Below, one piece after another: positions 1-10,377 of a stretch of 64,000 bases of DNA. The stretch spans positions 1-64,000 of the forward strand of contig JAQCBH010000009.1 in assembly GCA_027621365.1 (NCBI GenBank). Direction: 5' to 3'. The position numbers and the translations under genes are program-made. The notes beneath the pieces were generated by a model. The model worked only from the letters and a program-made list of their open reading frames with translations, did no database searches and had not been told where the DNA came from. This DNA is from Bacteroidota bacterium (GTDB taxonomy: Bacteria > Bacteroidota > Bacteroidia > NS11-12g > UBA955). Every line of letters begins with the position of its first letter. Position 1 is the stretch's first letter.

Positions 1-1188
1 GGGGGAAGCGGTTTTTACGATAGTTCAGCCCTGTATCACACCCAGGGGGAACACAGCTGGAGAGTAGGCGATTTCTGGAAAATCACTTCGGGTTTTTCGG
101 CTCGTTTGTACACCCCGAATACCCAGGGAACCATTTTTGCTGACACCAATGGCGTGGTCATTCGCAACCAGGAGGCGGGTCTTTATACCGGCACCGAATA
201 CCGCGATCGCCGCAACCACTGGAAAATCAACTTGACCGCCCGGGTCGACAAAAACGTCAACTTCCCTGTCATCTTCAGCCCCGCAGCCTCTGTCGTCTAC
301 ACCCCTGATAAGGTGACCTACTGGCGACTTTCGCTCACCAGCGGTGTGCGCAACCCCACCTTGGCCGATCAATACCTTTATTACAATGTGGGTCGCGCCA
401 TTCTGCTCGGAAACATCAATGGCTACGATAGCCTGGTAACCCTGCCTTCTTTGTTTGATGTATACGACGGTTTGATTCCCGACCTAAACAAATTGAGTTG
501 GTTCAACGTCAATCCCGTTCGCCCAGAGCGCGTACGCAGCATCGAATTGGGCTACAAATCTTTGCTGGCTGATCGCCGCTTGAGCATGGACGCCTCGGCC
601 TACTTCAATGTCTACCGCGACTTCATCGGTTACCAATTGGGTTTTGACCCCATCATTGATTACACCCTTCAATTCATCACCGGTGGCCAAGTGTACCGCA
701 TCGCCACCAATGCTCAATCGATCGTAACGACCATGGGCTTTGCTGGAGGATGGAATTACTTCATTGGAGAGAATTACACGGCGGGCTTCAATTACAGCTG
801 GAACAAACTCAACAAGCTCGAGAAAGAAGACCCCATCATTCCCGCTTTCAATACGCCTGAACACAAATTCAACCTCTCGTTCATGGGAAGCGGCATTGAC
901 TTGACCGACGCTATGCCCGATGGCATCAAAGATTGGAATTGGGAGAATTGCGCCTTCAACGTCAACTTCAAATGGGTGCAAGGATTCACCTTTGAGGGTT
1001 CCCCCCAGTTTACGGGTTATGTGCCCACTTATTGGCTGGTTGATGCCATGCTCAGCAAGGAAATTCCCAAGTGGGATGCAAGTTTGAAAATCGGCGCTTC
1101 TAACCTCACCAATAACATGGTCATGCAGGTCTACGGTGGCCCCAGAATTGGACGCATGGCCTACGCTTCGTTGCTCTTTGAACTCTAA
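1..1188 (+). CDS. TonB-dependent receptor, C-terminal part (5' end outside window)
   Basis: Frame is open from base 1 (GGSGFYDSSALYHTQGEHSWRVGDFWK...) into ORF 106..1188; beta-barrel-like aromatic strands; ends ...IGRMAYASLLFEL. Confidence 0.8.
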   Translation, partial: GGSGFYDSSALYHTQGEHSWRVGDFWKITSGFSARLYTPNTQGTIFADTNGVVIRNQEAGLYTGTEYRDRRNHWKINLTARVDKNVNFPVIFSPAASVVYTPDKVTYWRLSLTSGVRNPTLADQYLYYNVGRAILLGNINGYDSLVTLPSLFDVYDGLIPDLNKLSWFNVNPVRPERVRSIELGYKSLLADRRLSMDASAYFNVYRDFIGYQLGFDPIIDYTLQFITGGQVYRIATNAQSIVTTMGFAGGWNYFIGENYTAGFNYSWNKLNKLEKEDPIIPAFNTPEHKFNLSFMGSGIDLTDAMPDGIKDWNWENCAFNVNFKWVQGFTFEGSPQFTGYVPTYWLVDAMLSKEIPKWDASLKIGASNLTNNMVMQVYGGPRIGRMAYASLLFEL

Positions 1189-1223
1189 GAACTATTTTCG
1201 TTAAAAATTAAACCGACAATACC

Positions 1224-2717
1224 ATGAAAAAACTATTGATTCTCAGCTTGGTAGCCCTGTTTGCCAACCTGAGCTTCGCCCAGACCAAATACGTCGATCG
1301 CGTGTTGGCCGAGAGCGAAGTTACCGTCACCAAAAATGTGCTGTACGCCAGCAATTACACCGTTCTGTTGGGTGGACCTCCCTTCACCTTGGAGCCCTTG
1401 TACATGGATGTTTACGCCCCCAATGATGGCGTGACCAGCCGTCCCTTGGTAATTTACACCCATACAGGAAGCTTCCTTCCTCGCTACATCAACCAAACTC
1501 CAACTGGAGCCCGCGATGACAGCGCAACGGTGGCCATTTGCAAAGACTTGGCTCGCCGCGGTTATGTGGTGGCTTCGATCAGCTACCGCTTGGGTTGGAA
1601 CCCTCAAGGTGCTACCGAGAGCATTCGCAAAAACACCATCATCAACGCTGCTTACAAGGGCGTTCAAGATATCTCTGCGGCCATTCGCTTCTTCAAGCAA
1701 TCAGCTGATAAGGGTGGAAACCCCTACGGCATTGATCCCAGCAAAATCGTTTTGGGCGGTCAAGGAACCGGTGGTTACATCGTTTCAGCTTTCGCTAGCT
1801 TGGATCGTCAAAGCGAGATCAAAATTGACAAGTTCCGCGATCCCAACACGGGAGTTGCCTATGTAAACGATACCATCTGGGGCGATCGCCACGGTTTGGG
1901 CGGATACCCTGGCTTCGGCAACGAGAGCAACACCGGTTACACCACTGACGCTCAAATTGGTTTCTGCATCGGCGGTGCCTTGGGTGACAGCGGTTGGTTG
2001 GAGAAGGGCGAAATGCCTTTGATCTGGGTTCATAGCATGATGGATCCTTTCGCTCCTTACACTACCGGTATGGTGAACGTACCTGGCACCACTTTGCAGG
2101 TTGTTGAGGTTTCCGGCGGATACGACGTCATGAAGCGCGTCAACGATTTCGGAAACAATGCTGCTTACAAGGGCAAGGTTATGGACGACTACACCCGTCA
2201 GGCCAACTTGTTGAACGACGGCTTGGATGGTTTGTACCCCATTGCCGGTTTGGTCAACGCTTCTGGTCCTTACGAGTGGTGGGATACCAACGCCATCAAG
2301 ATGTTGCCTAGCCCTCCTTATAACCCCACAGTTATTTTGGCCAGCGGTAAAGCGACTAACCCCTTCATGAGCAAGGCTCGTGCGATGACCTTCGTTGACA
2401 GCATCTGCGGATACATCGCTCCTCGTTTGGCTGTGACTTTGGGTTATGTGAATTCTGTGGGCATCAACCCCGCTGAGTTGTCCAGCAATGTGACTTTGTC
2501 TCCAAACCCCGCTCAAGACCGCGTGGTGATTCAGAGCAACTGGACCAACAACAACTTGAACGGTGCAGTGGTACGCGACTTGAACGGCCGCACCTTGGCT
2601 CGTTTGACTGCCGAGAACAACCGCATCGACCAATCGATCGACCTGCCTACCGGTATCTACTTGGTAGAATTGCAGTTCGATTTCGGAACCGGAACCAAGA
2701 AACTCATCATCGAATAA
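1224..2717 (+). CDS. Secreted alpha/beta hydrolase (carboxylesterase-like) with T9SS type A C-terminal sorting domain
   Basis: Signal peptide MKKLLILSLVALFANLSFAQ; PLVIYTHTGSF and RRGYVVASISYRLGWN hydrolase motifs; C-terminus LSPNPAQDRVVIQ...LPTGIYLVELQ...KKLIIE. Confidence 0.8.
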   Translation: MKKLLILSLVALFANLSFAQTKYVDRVLAESEVTVTKNVLYASNYTVLLGGPPFTLEPLYMDVYAPNDGVTSRPLVIYTHTGSFLPRYINQTPTGARDDSATVAICKDLARRGYVVASISYRLGWNPQGATESIRKNTIINAAYKGVQDISAAIRFFKQSADKGGNPYGIDPSKIVLGGQGTGGYIVSAFASLDRQSEIKIDKFRDPNTGVAYVNDTIWGDRHGLGGYPGFGNESNTGYTTDAQIGFCIGGALGDSGWLEKGEMPLIWVHSMMDPFAPYTTGMVNVPGTTLQVVEVSGGYDVMKRVNDFGNNAAYKGKVMDDYTRQANLLNDGLDGLYPIAGLVNASGPYEWWDTNAIKMLPSPPYNPTVILASGKATNPFMSKARAMTFVDSICGYIAPRLAVTLGYVNSVGINPAELSSNVTLSPNPAQDRVVIQSNWTNNNLNGAVVRDLNGRTLARLTAENNRIDQSIDLPTGIYLVELQFDFGTGTKKLIIE

Positions 2718-2742
2718 GCCGAGTAGCGATTCGATTTTGGAC

Positions 2743-2771
2743 AAGGGGCGGCCGAATGGCCGCCCCTTTTT
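2743..2771 (+). terminator. Intrinsic terminator downstream of the T9SS hydrolase gene
   Basis: ggggcggcc-gaat-ggccgcccc perfect 9-bp stem followed by ttttt. Confidence 0.9.
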
Positions 2772-2795
2772 CGTGTGTCTGGGCCCAAAAAGCCC

Positions 2796-2803
2796 TATTT
2801 TTG
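2796..2803 (+). promoter_or_regulatory. Bacteroidota -7 element (TATTTTTG) upstream of ileS
   Basis: Matches TAnnTTTG, 21 nt before ATG at 2825, just after the terminator. Confidence 0.5.
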
Positions 2804-2824
2804 CCCCTTTCCAAAGAATCTGGC

Positions 2825-5800
2825 ATGTACCCCACCCTCAAGCAACTGAATTGGCCCCAAATCGAGGAAGAAATTCTGGCCTTCTGGAAGGAGAACGGAA
2901 TTTTCGCCCAAAGCGTGGAACAGCGAGACCCCTCGCAGTCCTTTACCTTTTTTGAAGGCCCACCCAGTGCCAACGGTATGCCCGGCATTCACCACGTCAT
3001 GGCCCGAGCCATGAAGGACATGTTCTGCCGCTACAAAACCTTGCAGGGATACCGAGTAGAGCGCAAAGCCGGTTGGGATACCCACGGTTTGCCCATTGAA
3101 TTGCAGGTGGAAAAACGCCTAGGCATTCGCAAAGACGACATTGGAGTGAAAATCTCCATGGAAGACTACAACAAGGCTTGCCGCGAAGACGTCTTCATGT
3201 TCAAAGACCGCTGGGATGCTCTGACCGAGCGAATCGGGTTCTGGGTCGATTTGGAAAACCCCTACATCACTTGCGATACGGAGTATGTCGAGACCTTGTG
3301 GCAATTGCTCAAGCGACTCTACGACAAAGGGTACCTATACAAAGGCTATACCATTCAGCCCTATTCACCCGCTGCGGGAACGGGGTTGTCCAGCCACGAG
3401 CTGAACCAACCTGGCACCTACCAAAATGTCAAAGACACCACCGTTGTGGCGCAGTTTGCCAAAGCGGGCAAACCCGGTGAATACTTTTTGGCTTGGACCA
3501 CCACCCCTTGGACCCTGCCTTCCAACACCGCCTTGGCCGTAGGGGCCAAGATTGACTACATCGAAGTCGATACCTATAACGCATATACCGGCCAAGCCAT
3601 TCGTGTGACCTTGGCTGAAGCCTTGTTGGGCAAACACTTTCAAGCCGAGGCAGAATGCGAAGGCGAATTGCCGGCCTACGATTCTACCGCCAAGGTGCAA
3701 CCTTGGAAACGCGGTAACCGCGTCAAAGGAGCCGACCTAGCGGGTCAATCGTACGAGCAATTGTTGCCCTATGCCCAACCGACCGATGGCGATGACTTCC
3801 GCGTGGTCTGCGCTGATTTTGTGAGCACCGAAGACGGTACGGGTATCGTTCACATTGCCCCATCTTTTGGCGGCGATGACTTCAAGACGGCCAAAGACAA
3901 TGGTATTGGATCTTTGACCTTGGTGGACAAGACGGGTCGTTTTGTGGCTGAAGTCAGCGATTTTGCTGGAGAGTATGTCAAAGAGGCCTACCTGACGGAA
4001 GAGGAGAAAGTGGCGGCCGCAGCGCAGCAAGGCCGCGACAAATACCTGAGTGTAGACGAGCGCTTGGCCATCAAGCTCAAACAAGAAAACAAGGCCTTCA
4101 AGGTCGAGAAATACGAGCACAGCTATCCCCATTGCTGGCGCACAGACAAACCCATTCTTTACTACCCCTTGGAGAGCTGGTTCATAAAAACCACGGCGGC
4201 CAAAGACCGCTTGGTGGAGTTGAACAAAACCATCAACTGGAAGCCTAAGAGCACCGGTGAAGGGCGTTTCGGCCACTGGTTGGAAAACCTGGTCGACTGG
4301 AACTTGTCTCGTTCGCGTTTCTGGGGAACTCCTCTGCCCATTTGGAGAACCGAAGACGGCAGCGAGGAGATCTGCATTGGCAGCTTGGACGAATTGGTGG
4401 CTGAAATCGAAAAGGCCAATGCTCAGCTGGGATTGAATCAATCGATTGATCGCAGCGAATTTGACCTACACCGTCCCTATGTGGACCGAATCACCTTGGT
4501 GAGCGCAACAGGCAAGCCCATGCAGCGCGAGGCCGATTTAATCGACGTTTGGTTTGACTCAGGAGCCATGCCCTATGCCCAGTGGCACTACCCCTTCGAA
4601 AACCTCGATCAATTCGAAAAGAATTACCCCGCCGACTTCATCGCTGAGGGCGTAGACCAAACCCGCGGATGGTTCTTTACCCTTCACACCCTGGCAACCT
4701 TGTTGTTCGACCAAGTGGCCTTCAAAAACGTGATCGCCAACGGCCTCGTTCTAGACAAACACGGCAACAAGATGTCCAAGCGTCTGGGCAATGCCATCGA
4801 TCCCTTTGAGACCGTTGATCAATACGGTGCCGACGCCGTGCGTTGGTACATGACCTCGAACTCTCAGCCTTGGGACAACCTCAAATTTGACCTTTCGGGT
4901 GTTCAAGAGACCCAGCGCAAATTCTTGGGGACCCTTTACAACACCTACGGATTCTTTGCCTTGTATGCCAATGTCGACGGGTTCCAATTCAAGGCCGATC
5001 AACAAATCCCCTTGGCCGAGCGCCCCGAATTGGATCGCTGGATACTGTCTCGCTTGAATTCCTTAATTGCCGAAGCTGAAGCTGCTTTTGACGATTATGA
5101 TCCAACACGAGCCGCCCGAGCCATTGAAGATTTTGTCACCGAACACCTCTCCAACTGGTACGTGCGTTTGTCGCGTCGCCGGTTCTGGAAAGGCGACATG
5201 AACAGCGATAAACAAGCGGCTTATGAGACCTTGTATACCTGCTTGGATGCCGTTTCGCGCATCATGAGCCCAGTGGCCCCCTTCTTCAGCGATTGGTTGT
5301 ACCGCAGCCTGAACAATGACAACACTGTGTCTGTACACATGTGCGATTGGCCCAATTGCGACCACTCGGCTCGCAATGCCGATTTGGAGGCCCAGATGGA
5401 CGCCGCTCAAAACCTGTGTTCGCTGGTCTTGTCCTTGCGCAAAAAGGAAAAAATCAAGGTGCGCCAACCCCTTCAGAAGTTGTTGGTACCCGTGAGCAGC
5501 CAAAAGCAACAAGCCGAAATCGAGCGTGTACGCGACTTGATTCTATCTGAGACCAATGTCAAAGAATTGGAGTTTGTGGGAGCTGACAGCGAAATGCTGG
5601 TCAAACGCATCAAGCCGAATTTCAAAACTCTGGGTAAGCAATTGGGACCTGACATGAAAGCCATGAGCAATGCCGTTCAAGCGTTTGACCAGGACCAAAT
5701 TCGCCAGTTGGAGCAAGAAGGCAGCATCAGCGTTGACCTAGGAACCCGAATGTTTGATTTGAACCTCGCTGATGTGGAAATCAGCACCCAGGACATGCCC

Positions 5801-6118
5801 GGTTGGTTAGTGGCTACCGATGGAGCTCATACCGTGGCCCTCGACATCAGCATCAGCGACGAACTGCGCCTTGAAGGCATGGCCAGAGAACTGATTAACC
5901 GCATCCAAAATTTGAGAAAAGACTCCGGCCTGGAATTGACTGACCGCATTGCGGTAGAATTTTCAGGTTCTGAGGAACTTCGTGAAAGCGCCAATGCTTT
6001 CAACGATTATATTTGTGGCGAAGTACTGGCCAACTCACTGCAATACAGCGAACAAGACCATACTTCTACCGACGAAATCGATGGTGCATCCATCGGCTTA
6101 ACATTGAGAAAAGCATAA
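2825..6118 (+). CDS. ileS: Isoleucine--tRNA ligase
   Basis: PPSANGMPGIHHVMAR (HIGH region), KHGNKMSKRLGN (KMSKS region); start chosen at MYPTLKQLNWPQIEEE. Confidence 0.95.
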   Translation: MYPTLKQLNWPQIEEEILAFWKENGIFAQSVEQRDPSQSFTFFEGPPSANGMPGIHHVMARAMKDMFCRYKTLQGYRVERKAGWDTHGLPIELQVEKRLGIRKDDIGVKISMEDYNKACREDVFMFKDRWDALTERIGFWVDLENPYITCDTEYVETLWQLLKRLYDKGYLYKGYTIQPYSPAAGTGLSSHELNQPGTYQNVKDTTVVAQFAKAGKPGEYFLAWTTTPWTLPSNTALAVGAKIDYIEVDTYNAYTGQAIRVTLAEALLGKHFQAEAECEGELPAYDSTAKVQPWKRGNRVKGADLAGQSYEQLLPYAQPTDGDDFRVVCADFVSTEDGTGIVHIAPSFGGDDFKTAKDNGIGSLTLVDKTGRFVAEVSDFAGEYVKEAYLTEEEKVAAAAQQGRDKYLSVDERLAIKLKQENKAFKVEKYEHSYPHCWRTDKPILYYPLESWFIKTTAAKDRLVELNKTINWKPKSTGEGRFGHWLENLVDWNLSRSRFWGTPLPIWRTEDGSEEICIGSLDELVAEIEKANAQLGLNQSIDRSEFDLHRPYVDRITLVSATGKPMQREADLIDVWFDSGAMPYAQWHYPFENLDQFEKNYPADFIAEGVDQTRGWFFTLHTLATLLFDQVAFKNVIANGLVLDKHGNKMSKRLGNAIDPFETVDQYGADAVRWYMTSNSQPWDNLKFDLSGVQETQRKFLGTLYNTYGFFALYANVDGFQFKADQQIPLAERPELDRWILSRLNSLIAEAEAAFDDYDPTRAARAIEDFVTEHLSNWYVRLSRRRFWKGDMNSDKQAAYETLYTCLDAVSRIMSPVAPFFSDWLYRSLNNDNTVSVHMCDWPNCDHSARNADLEAQMDAAQNLCSLVLSLRKKEKIKVRQPLQKLLVPVSSQKQQAEIERVRDLILSETNVKELEFVGADSEMLVKRIKPNFKTLGKQLGPDMKAMSNAVQAFDQDQIRQLEQEGSISVDLGTRMFDLNLADVEISTQDMPGWLVATDGAHTVALDISISDELRLEGMARELINRIQNLRKDSGLELTDRIAVEFSGSEELRESANAFNDYICGEVLANSLQYSEQDHTSTDEIDGASIGLTLRKA

Positions 6119-6121
6119 ACA

Positions 6122-6490
6122 ATGGAAAAGACTCGCTACTCCGAAGAAGAACTGCAAGAGTTCAAAGAAATCATCCTGAAGAAATTGGAAAACGCCAAAG
6201 GCGAATTCAAAACCTTGTCTTCCCAAATCCGTGACGAAGACGAAACCGGCGATAGCTCAAACAACAATTATTTGACCTTGGACGACGGTGCTGACACCTT
6301 CGAAAAGGAAAATTTGAACCAGCTGGCTGGCCACCAAATGAAGTTCATCAAGAACTTGGAAGCTGCCTTGGTACGCATCGAAAACGGCACCTACGGGGTT
6401 TGCAAAACGTCAGGCAAATTGATCCCCAAAGAGCGTTTGCGCATTGTGCCCCACGCTACTCAAACCGTAGAAGCCAAGCTCAAGCGTTAA
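6122..6490 (+). CDS. TraR/DksA family protein
   Basis: ALVRIENGTYGVCKTSGKLIPKERLRIVPHATQTVEAKLK; typical DksA-like C-terminus with a degenerate zinc finger. Confidence 0.85.
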   Translation: MEKTRYSEEELQEFKEIILKKLENAKGEFKTLSSQIRDEDETGDSSNNNYLTLDDGADTFEKENLNQLAGHQMKFIKNLEAALVRIENGTYGVCKTSGKLIPKERLRIVPHATQTVEAKLKR

Positions 6491-6493
6491 TTC

Positions 6494-7096
6494 TTGGAAA
6501 CTCCAGAAATCAACAAACGCAGTCTGCTATTTTGGATGCCCATAGCCGTATTGGCCTTGGGCATTATCATTGACCAGGTCATCAAGATTTGGGTCAAAAC
6601 CCATTTTCTATACGGCGAAAGTGTGCCCGTGTTCGGCGATTGGTTCAAGCTGTATTTCATTGAAAACAACGGCATGGCCTTTGGCAAAGAGCTCTTCGGT
6701 GGTTCGCGCATGGGCAAATACATTTTGACCTTTTTCCGAATCGGCGTATCCGTATTTGGATTCTGGTTCTTGTGGAGCCAAATGATCAAAAAGGCCCCAA
6801 AGGGCTTGTTGATTGCTATTGCTTTGATCATGGCCGGCGCGGTGGGCAACATCATCGACTCCATTTTTTACGGAGTCATCTTTCATGGACACAACGCCTA
6901 TAGCGGTTCTTGGTTTGAAGGACAAGTCGTCGACATGTTCTACGCCCCTATGTGGGAAGGCCATCTTCCCGAGTGGTTGCCGCTATGGGGTGGAGACTTT
7001 TTTGTCTTCTTTAGCCCCATCTGGAATTTCGCCGATGCGTGCATCACTGTAGGGGTTGCAGTCATGATTCTGGGACAGCGCCGCTTTTTTGGCTAA
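6494..7096 (+). CDS. lspA: Lipoprotein signal peptidase (signal peptidase II)
   Basis: Hydrophobic; AGAVGNIIDSIFYG and IWNFADACITVGV catalytic motifs; TTG start. Confidence 0.92.
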   Translation: METPEINKRSLLFWMPIAVLALGIIIDQVIKIWVKTHFLYGESVPVFGDWFKLYFIENNGMAFGKELFGGSRMGKYILTFFRIGVSVFGFWFLWSQMIKKAPKGLLIAIALIMAGAVGNIIDSIFYGVIFHGHNAYSGSWFEGQVVDMFYAPMWEGHLPEWLPLWGGDFFVFFSPIWNFADACITVGVAVMILGQRRFFG

Positions 7097-7114
7097 TTTT
7101 GCGCTTCAATTCCC

Positions 7115-8653
7115 ATGGAAGCCTCTTTGAATGAGCAGCAGCTGCTGCGCCGTCAATCGCTGGAAGAGCTGAAAAGCCTTGGCATCGATCCTTTTCCCGC
7201 TGAACTGTATCCCGTTAGCCACCAGGCTGCCAACATACGTGCTGAATACCCAACCAATCCTGAAGCCTTTTCGAAGGTAGTGATCGCTGGGCGTTTGATG
7301 ACCCGTCGCGTCATGGGTAAAGCCGCTTTTGGTGATATTTTGGACAGTTCAGGCCGCATTCAGGTTTACGTCAACCGCGACGAAATTTGCCCTGACGAAG
7401 ACAAAACCCTGTACAACACGGTTTTCAAAAAGTTGCTCGACATCGGGGATATCATTGGCATTGAAGGCCATGTATTCACCACCCAAACGGGCGAGATTTC
7501 GGTGCACGCCAAATCGATCAAAATCTTGGCAAAATGCTTGAATCCGCTGCCATTGCCCAAAGAAAAAGATGGCGTGGTGTACGACGCTTTCACCGACCCC
7601 GAGGCCCGCTACCGCATGCGCTACGTAGACCTGATCGTCAACCCCCAGATTCGCGAGACCTTCATTAAGCGTACCAAGGTGGTGCAGAGCCTTCGAAATA
7701 CCTTCAACGCCAAGGGTTATTTGGAAGTGGAAACCCCCATTTTGCAGCCCATTCACGGGGGTGCAGCGGCCCGTCCCTTCATTACCCACCACAATGCCTT
7801 GGACATTCCCTTGTACCTGCGCATTGCCAATGAATTGTACCTCAAGCGCCTGATTGTCGGTGGGTTTGACGGTGTATACGAATTCGCGAAAAACTTCCGC
7901 AACGAGGGCATCGACCGCACCCACAACCCCGAATTCACGGGTTTGGAAATCTATGTAGCCTACAAAGACTACTATTGGATGATGGACTTCGTGGAAGAAA
8001 TGCTGGAAACCTGTGCCATGGACGTGGCAGGCCAAACCAGCGTCAAGGTCGGCGAACGTGAAATTTCATTTGCCCGCCCGTACCAGCGCTACACCATGGC
8101 TGAGTCCATTCTCAAGTATGGCAACTTTGATATCGAAGGAAAGTCTGAAGCCGAATTGGGCGAATTCGCCAAATCTTTGGGTTGCGAAGTGACCGGCAAG
8201 ATGGGATCGGCCAAATTGATCGACGAGATTTTTGGCGCCTGTGTCGAAGAACATTTGATCCAGCCCACCTTCATCATCGACTACCCTGTAGAGATGAGCC
8301 CTTTGACCAAAAAGCACCGCTCCAAGCCAGGATTGGTGGAGCGTTTTGAGTTGTTTGTCAACGGCAAGGAAATTGCCAACGCCTACAGCGAGTTGAACGA
8401 CCCCATCGACCAAAAAGAGCGTTTTGAAGATCAATTGAAATTGGCCGAACGCGGAGATGAAGAAGCCATGGCCATGGACCACGACTTCGTTCGCGCTCTG
8501 GAATACGGAATGCCTCCCACTTCTGGTTTGGGCATAGGAATTGACCGTTTGACCATGCTGCTGACCAACCAGGTCAGCATCCAAGAGGTCTTGTTCTTCC
8601 CTCAAATGCGCCCCGAAAGAGGTTCAGCTTCGGCTCCCAGCGAAGACAAGTAA
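7115..8653 (+). CDS. lysS: Lysine--tRNA ligase, class II
   Basis: [69 protein letters not shown] motifs. Confidence 0.96.
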   Translation: MEASLNEQQLLRRQSLEELKSLGIDPFPAELYPVSHQAANIRAEYPTNPEAFSKVVIAGRLMTRRVMGKAAFGDILDSSGRIQVYVNRDEICPDEDKTLYNTVFKKLLDIGDIIGIEGHVFTTQTGEISVHAKSIKILAKCLNPLPLPKEKDGVVYDAFTDPEARYRMRYVDLIVNPQIRETFIKRTKVVQSLRNTFNAKGYLEVETPILQPIHGGAAARPFITHHNALDIPLYLRIANELYLKRLIVGGFDGVYEFAKNFRNEGIDRTHNPEFTGLEIYVAYKDYYWMMDFVEEMLETCAMDVAGQTSVKVGEREISFARPYQRYTMAESILKYGNFDIEGKSEAELGEFAKSLGCEVTGKMGSAKLIDEIFGACVEEHLIQPTFIIDYPVEMSPLTKKHRSKPGLVERFELFVNGKEIANAYSELNDPIDQKERFEDQLKLAERGDEEAMAMDHDFVRALEYGMPPTSGLGIGIDRLTMLLTNQVSIQEVLFFPQMRPERGSASAPSEDK

Positions 8654-8895
8654 TGGACATATTGGCGAGTGAAAAAGCCGTACTCGGTTGCCTGATTCAC
8701 CCCGAGAGGCTCGATACAGTTATGCAGGAAACAGGTCTTACACGACCCGTCGCTGCAGACATACTGCGCCAACTGCATCACCACGGCTTTATCAAATGTT
8801 TGGACGCCAAAGGCAAACCCGTTTTGAACTACGACGCTGACCGATTGGCCAGCGTTCGATTTACTCTTTCTGCCAAGGGCTTTGACGCTCTTTAA
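8653..8895 (+). CDS. Small winged-helix-like hypothetical protein
   Basis: 80 aa ORF overlapping the lysS stop by 1 nt (TAATG); LTRPVAADILRQLHHHGFIK resembles a helix-turn-helix. Confidence 0.5.
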   Translation: MDILASEKAVLGCLIHPERLDTVMQETGLTRPVAADILRQLHHHGFIKCLDAKGKPVLNYDADRLASVRFTLSAKGFDAL

Positions 8896-9017
8896 AAAAT
8901 CGCATCAGCCTCAAAACAATCTGGCGGTATTGTCGTTTGAATAGCAGAGCTAAGCCAGCAAAATCGTTCGGGCTGCTCTATATTCGCGAAACCAAAATAC
9001 CAAGAGGCAAAGCTGTC

Positions 9018-10304
<1,287 letters not shown>

Positions 10305-10362
10305 TTGGTCAGATTTTCCCTTTCTTAAAACGAAGCGGCCGCTCGGCTGTTATACCCTTGTG

Positions 10363-10370
10363 TACTTTTG
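10363..10370 (+). promoter_or_regulatory. -7 element TACTTTTG upstream of TonB receptor
   Basis: TAnnTTTG match, 7 nt before ATG 10378. Confidence 0.5.
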
Positions 10371-10377
10371 CAACCGC

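Noticed and set aside
1785-2744. 319-aa antisense ORF opposite the T9SS hydrolase
   Set aside because: Shadow ORF of a strongly coding + strand gene; composition (V/H/Q-rich) typical of antisense frames and no recognisable domain.
6122-6490. DksA-like protein missing zinc-finger cysteines as a possible novelty
   Set aside because: The degenerate finger (CKTSGKLIPKERLR) is common in Bacteroidota DksA-like proteins.
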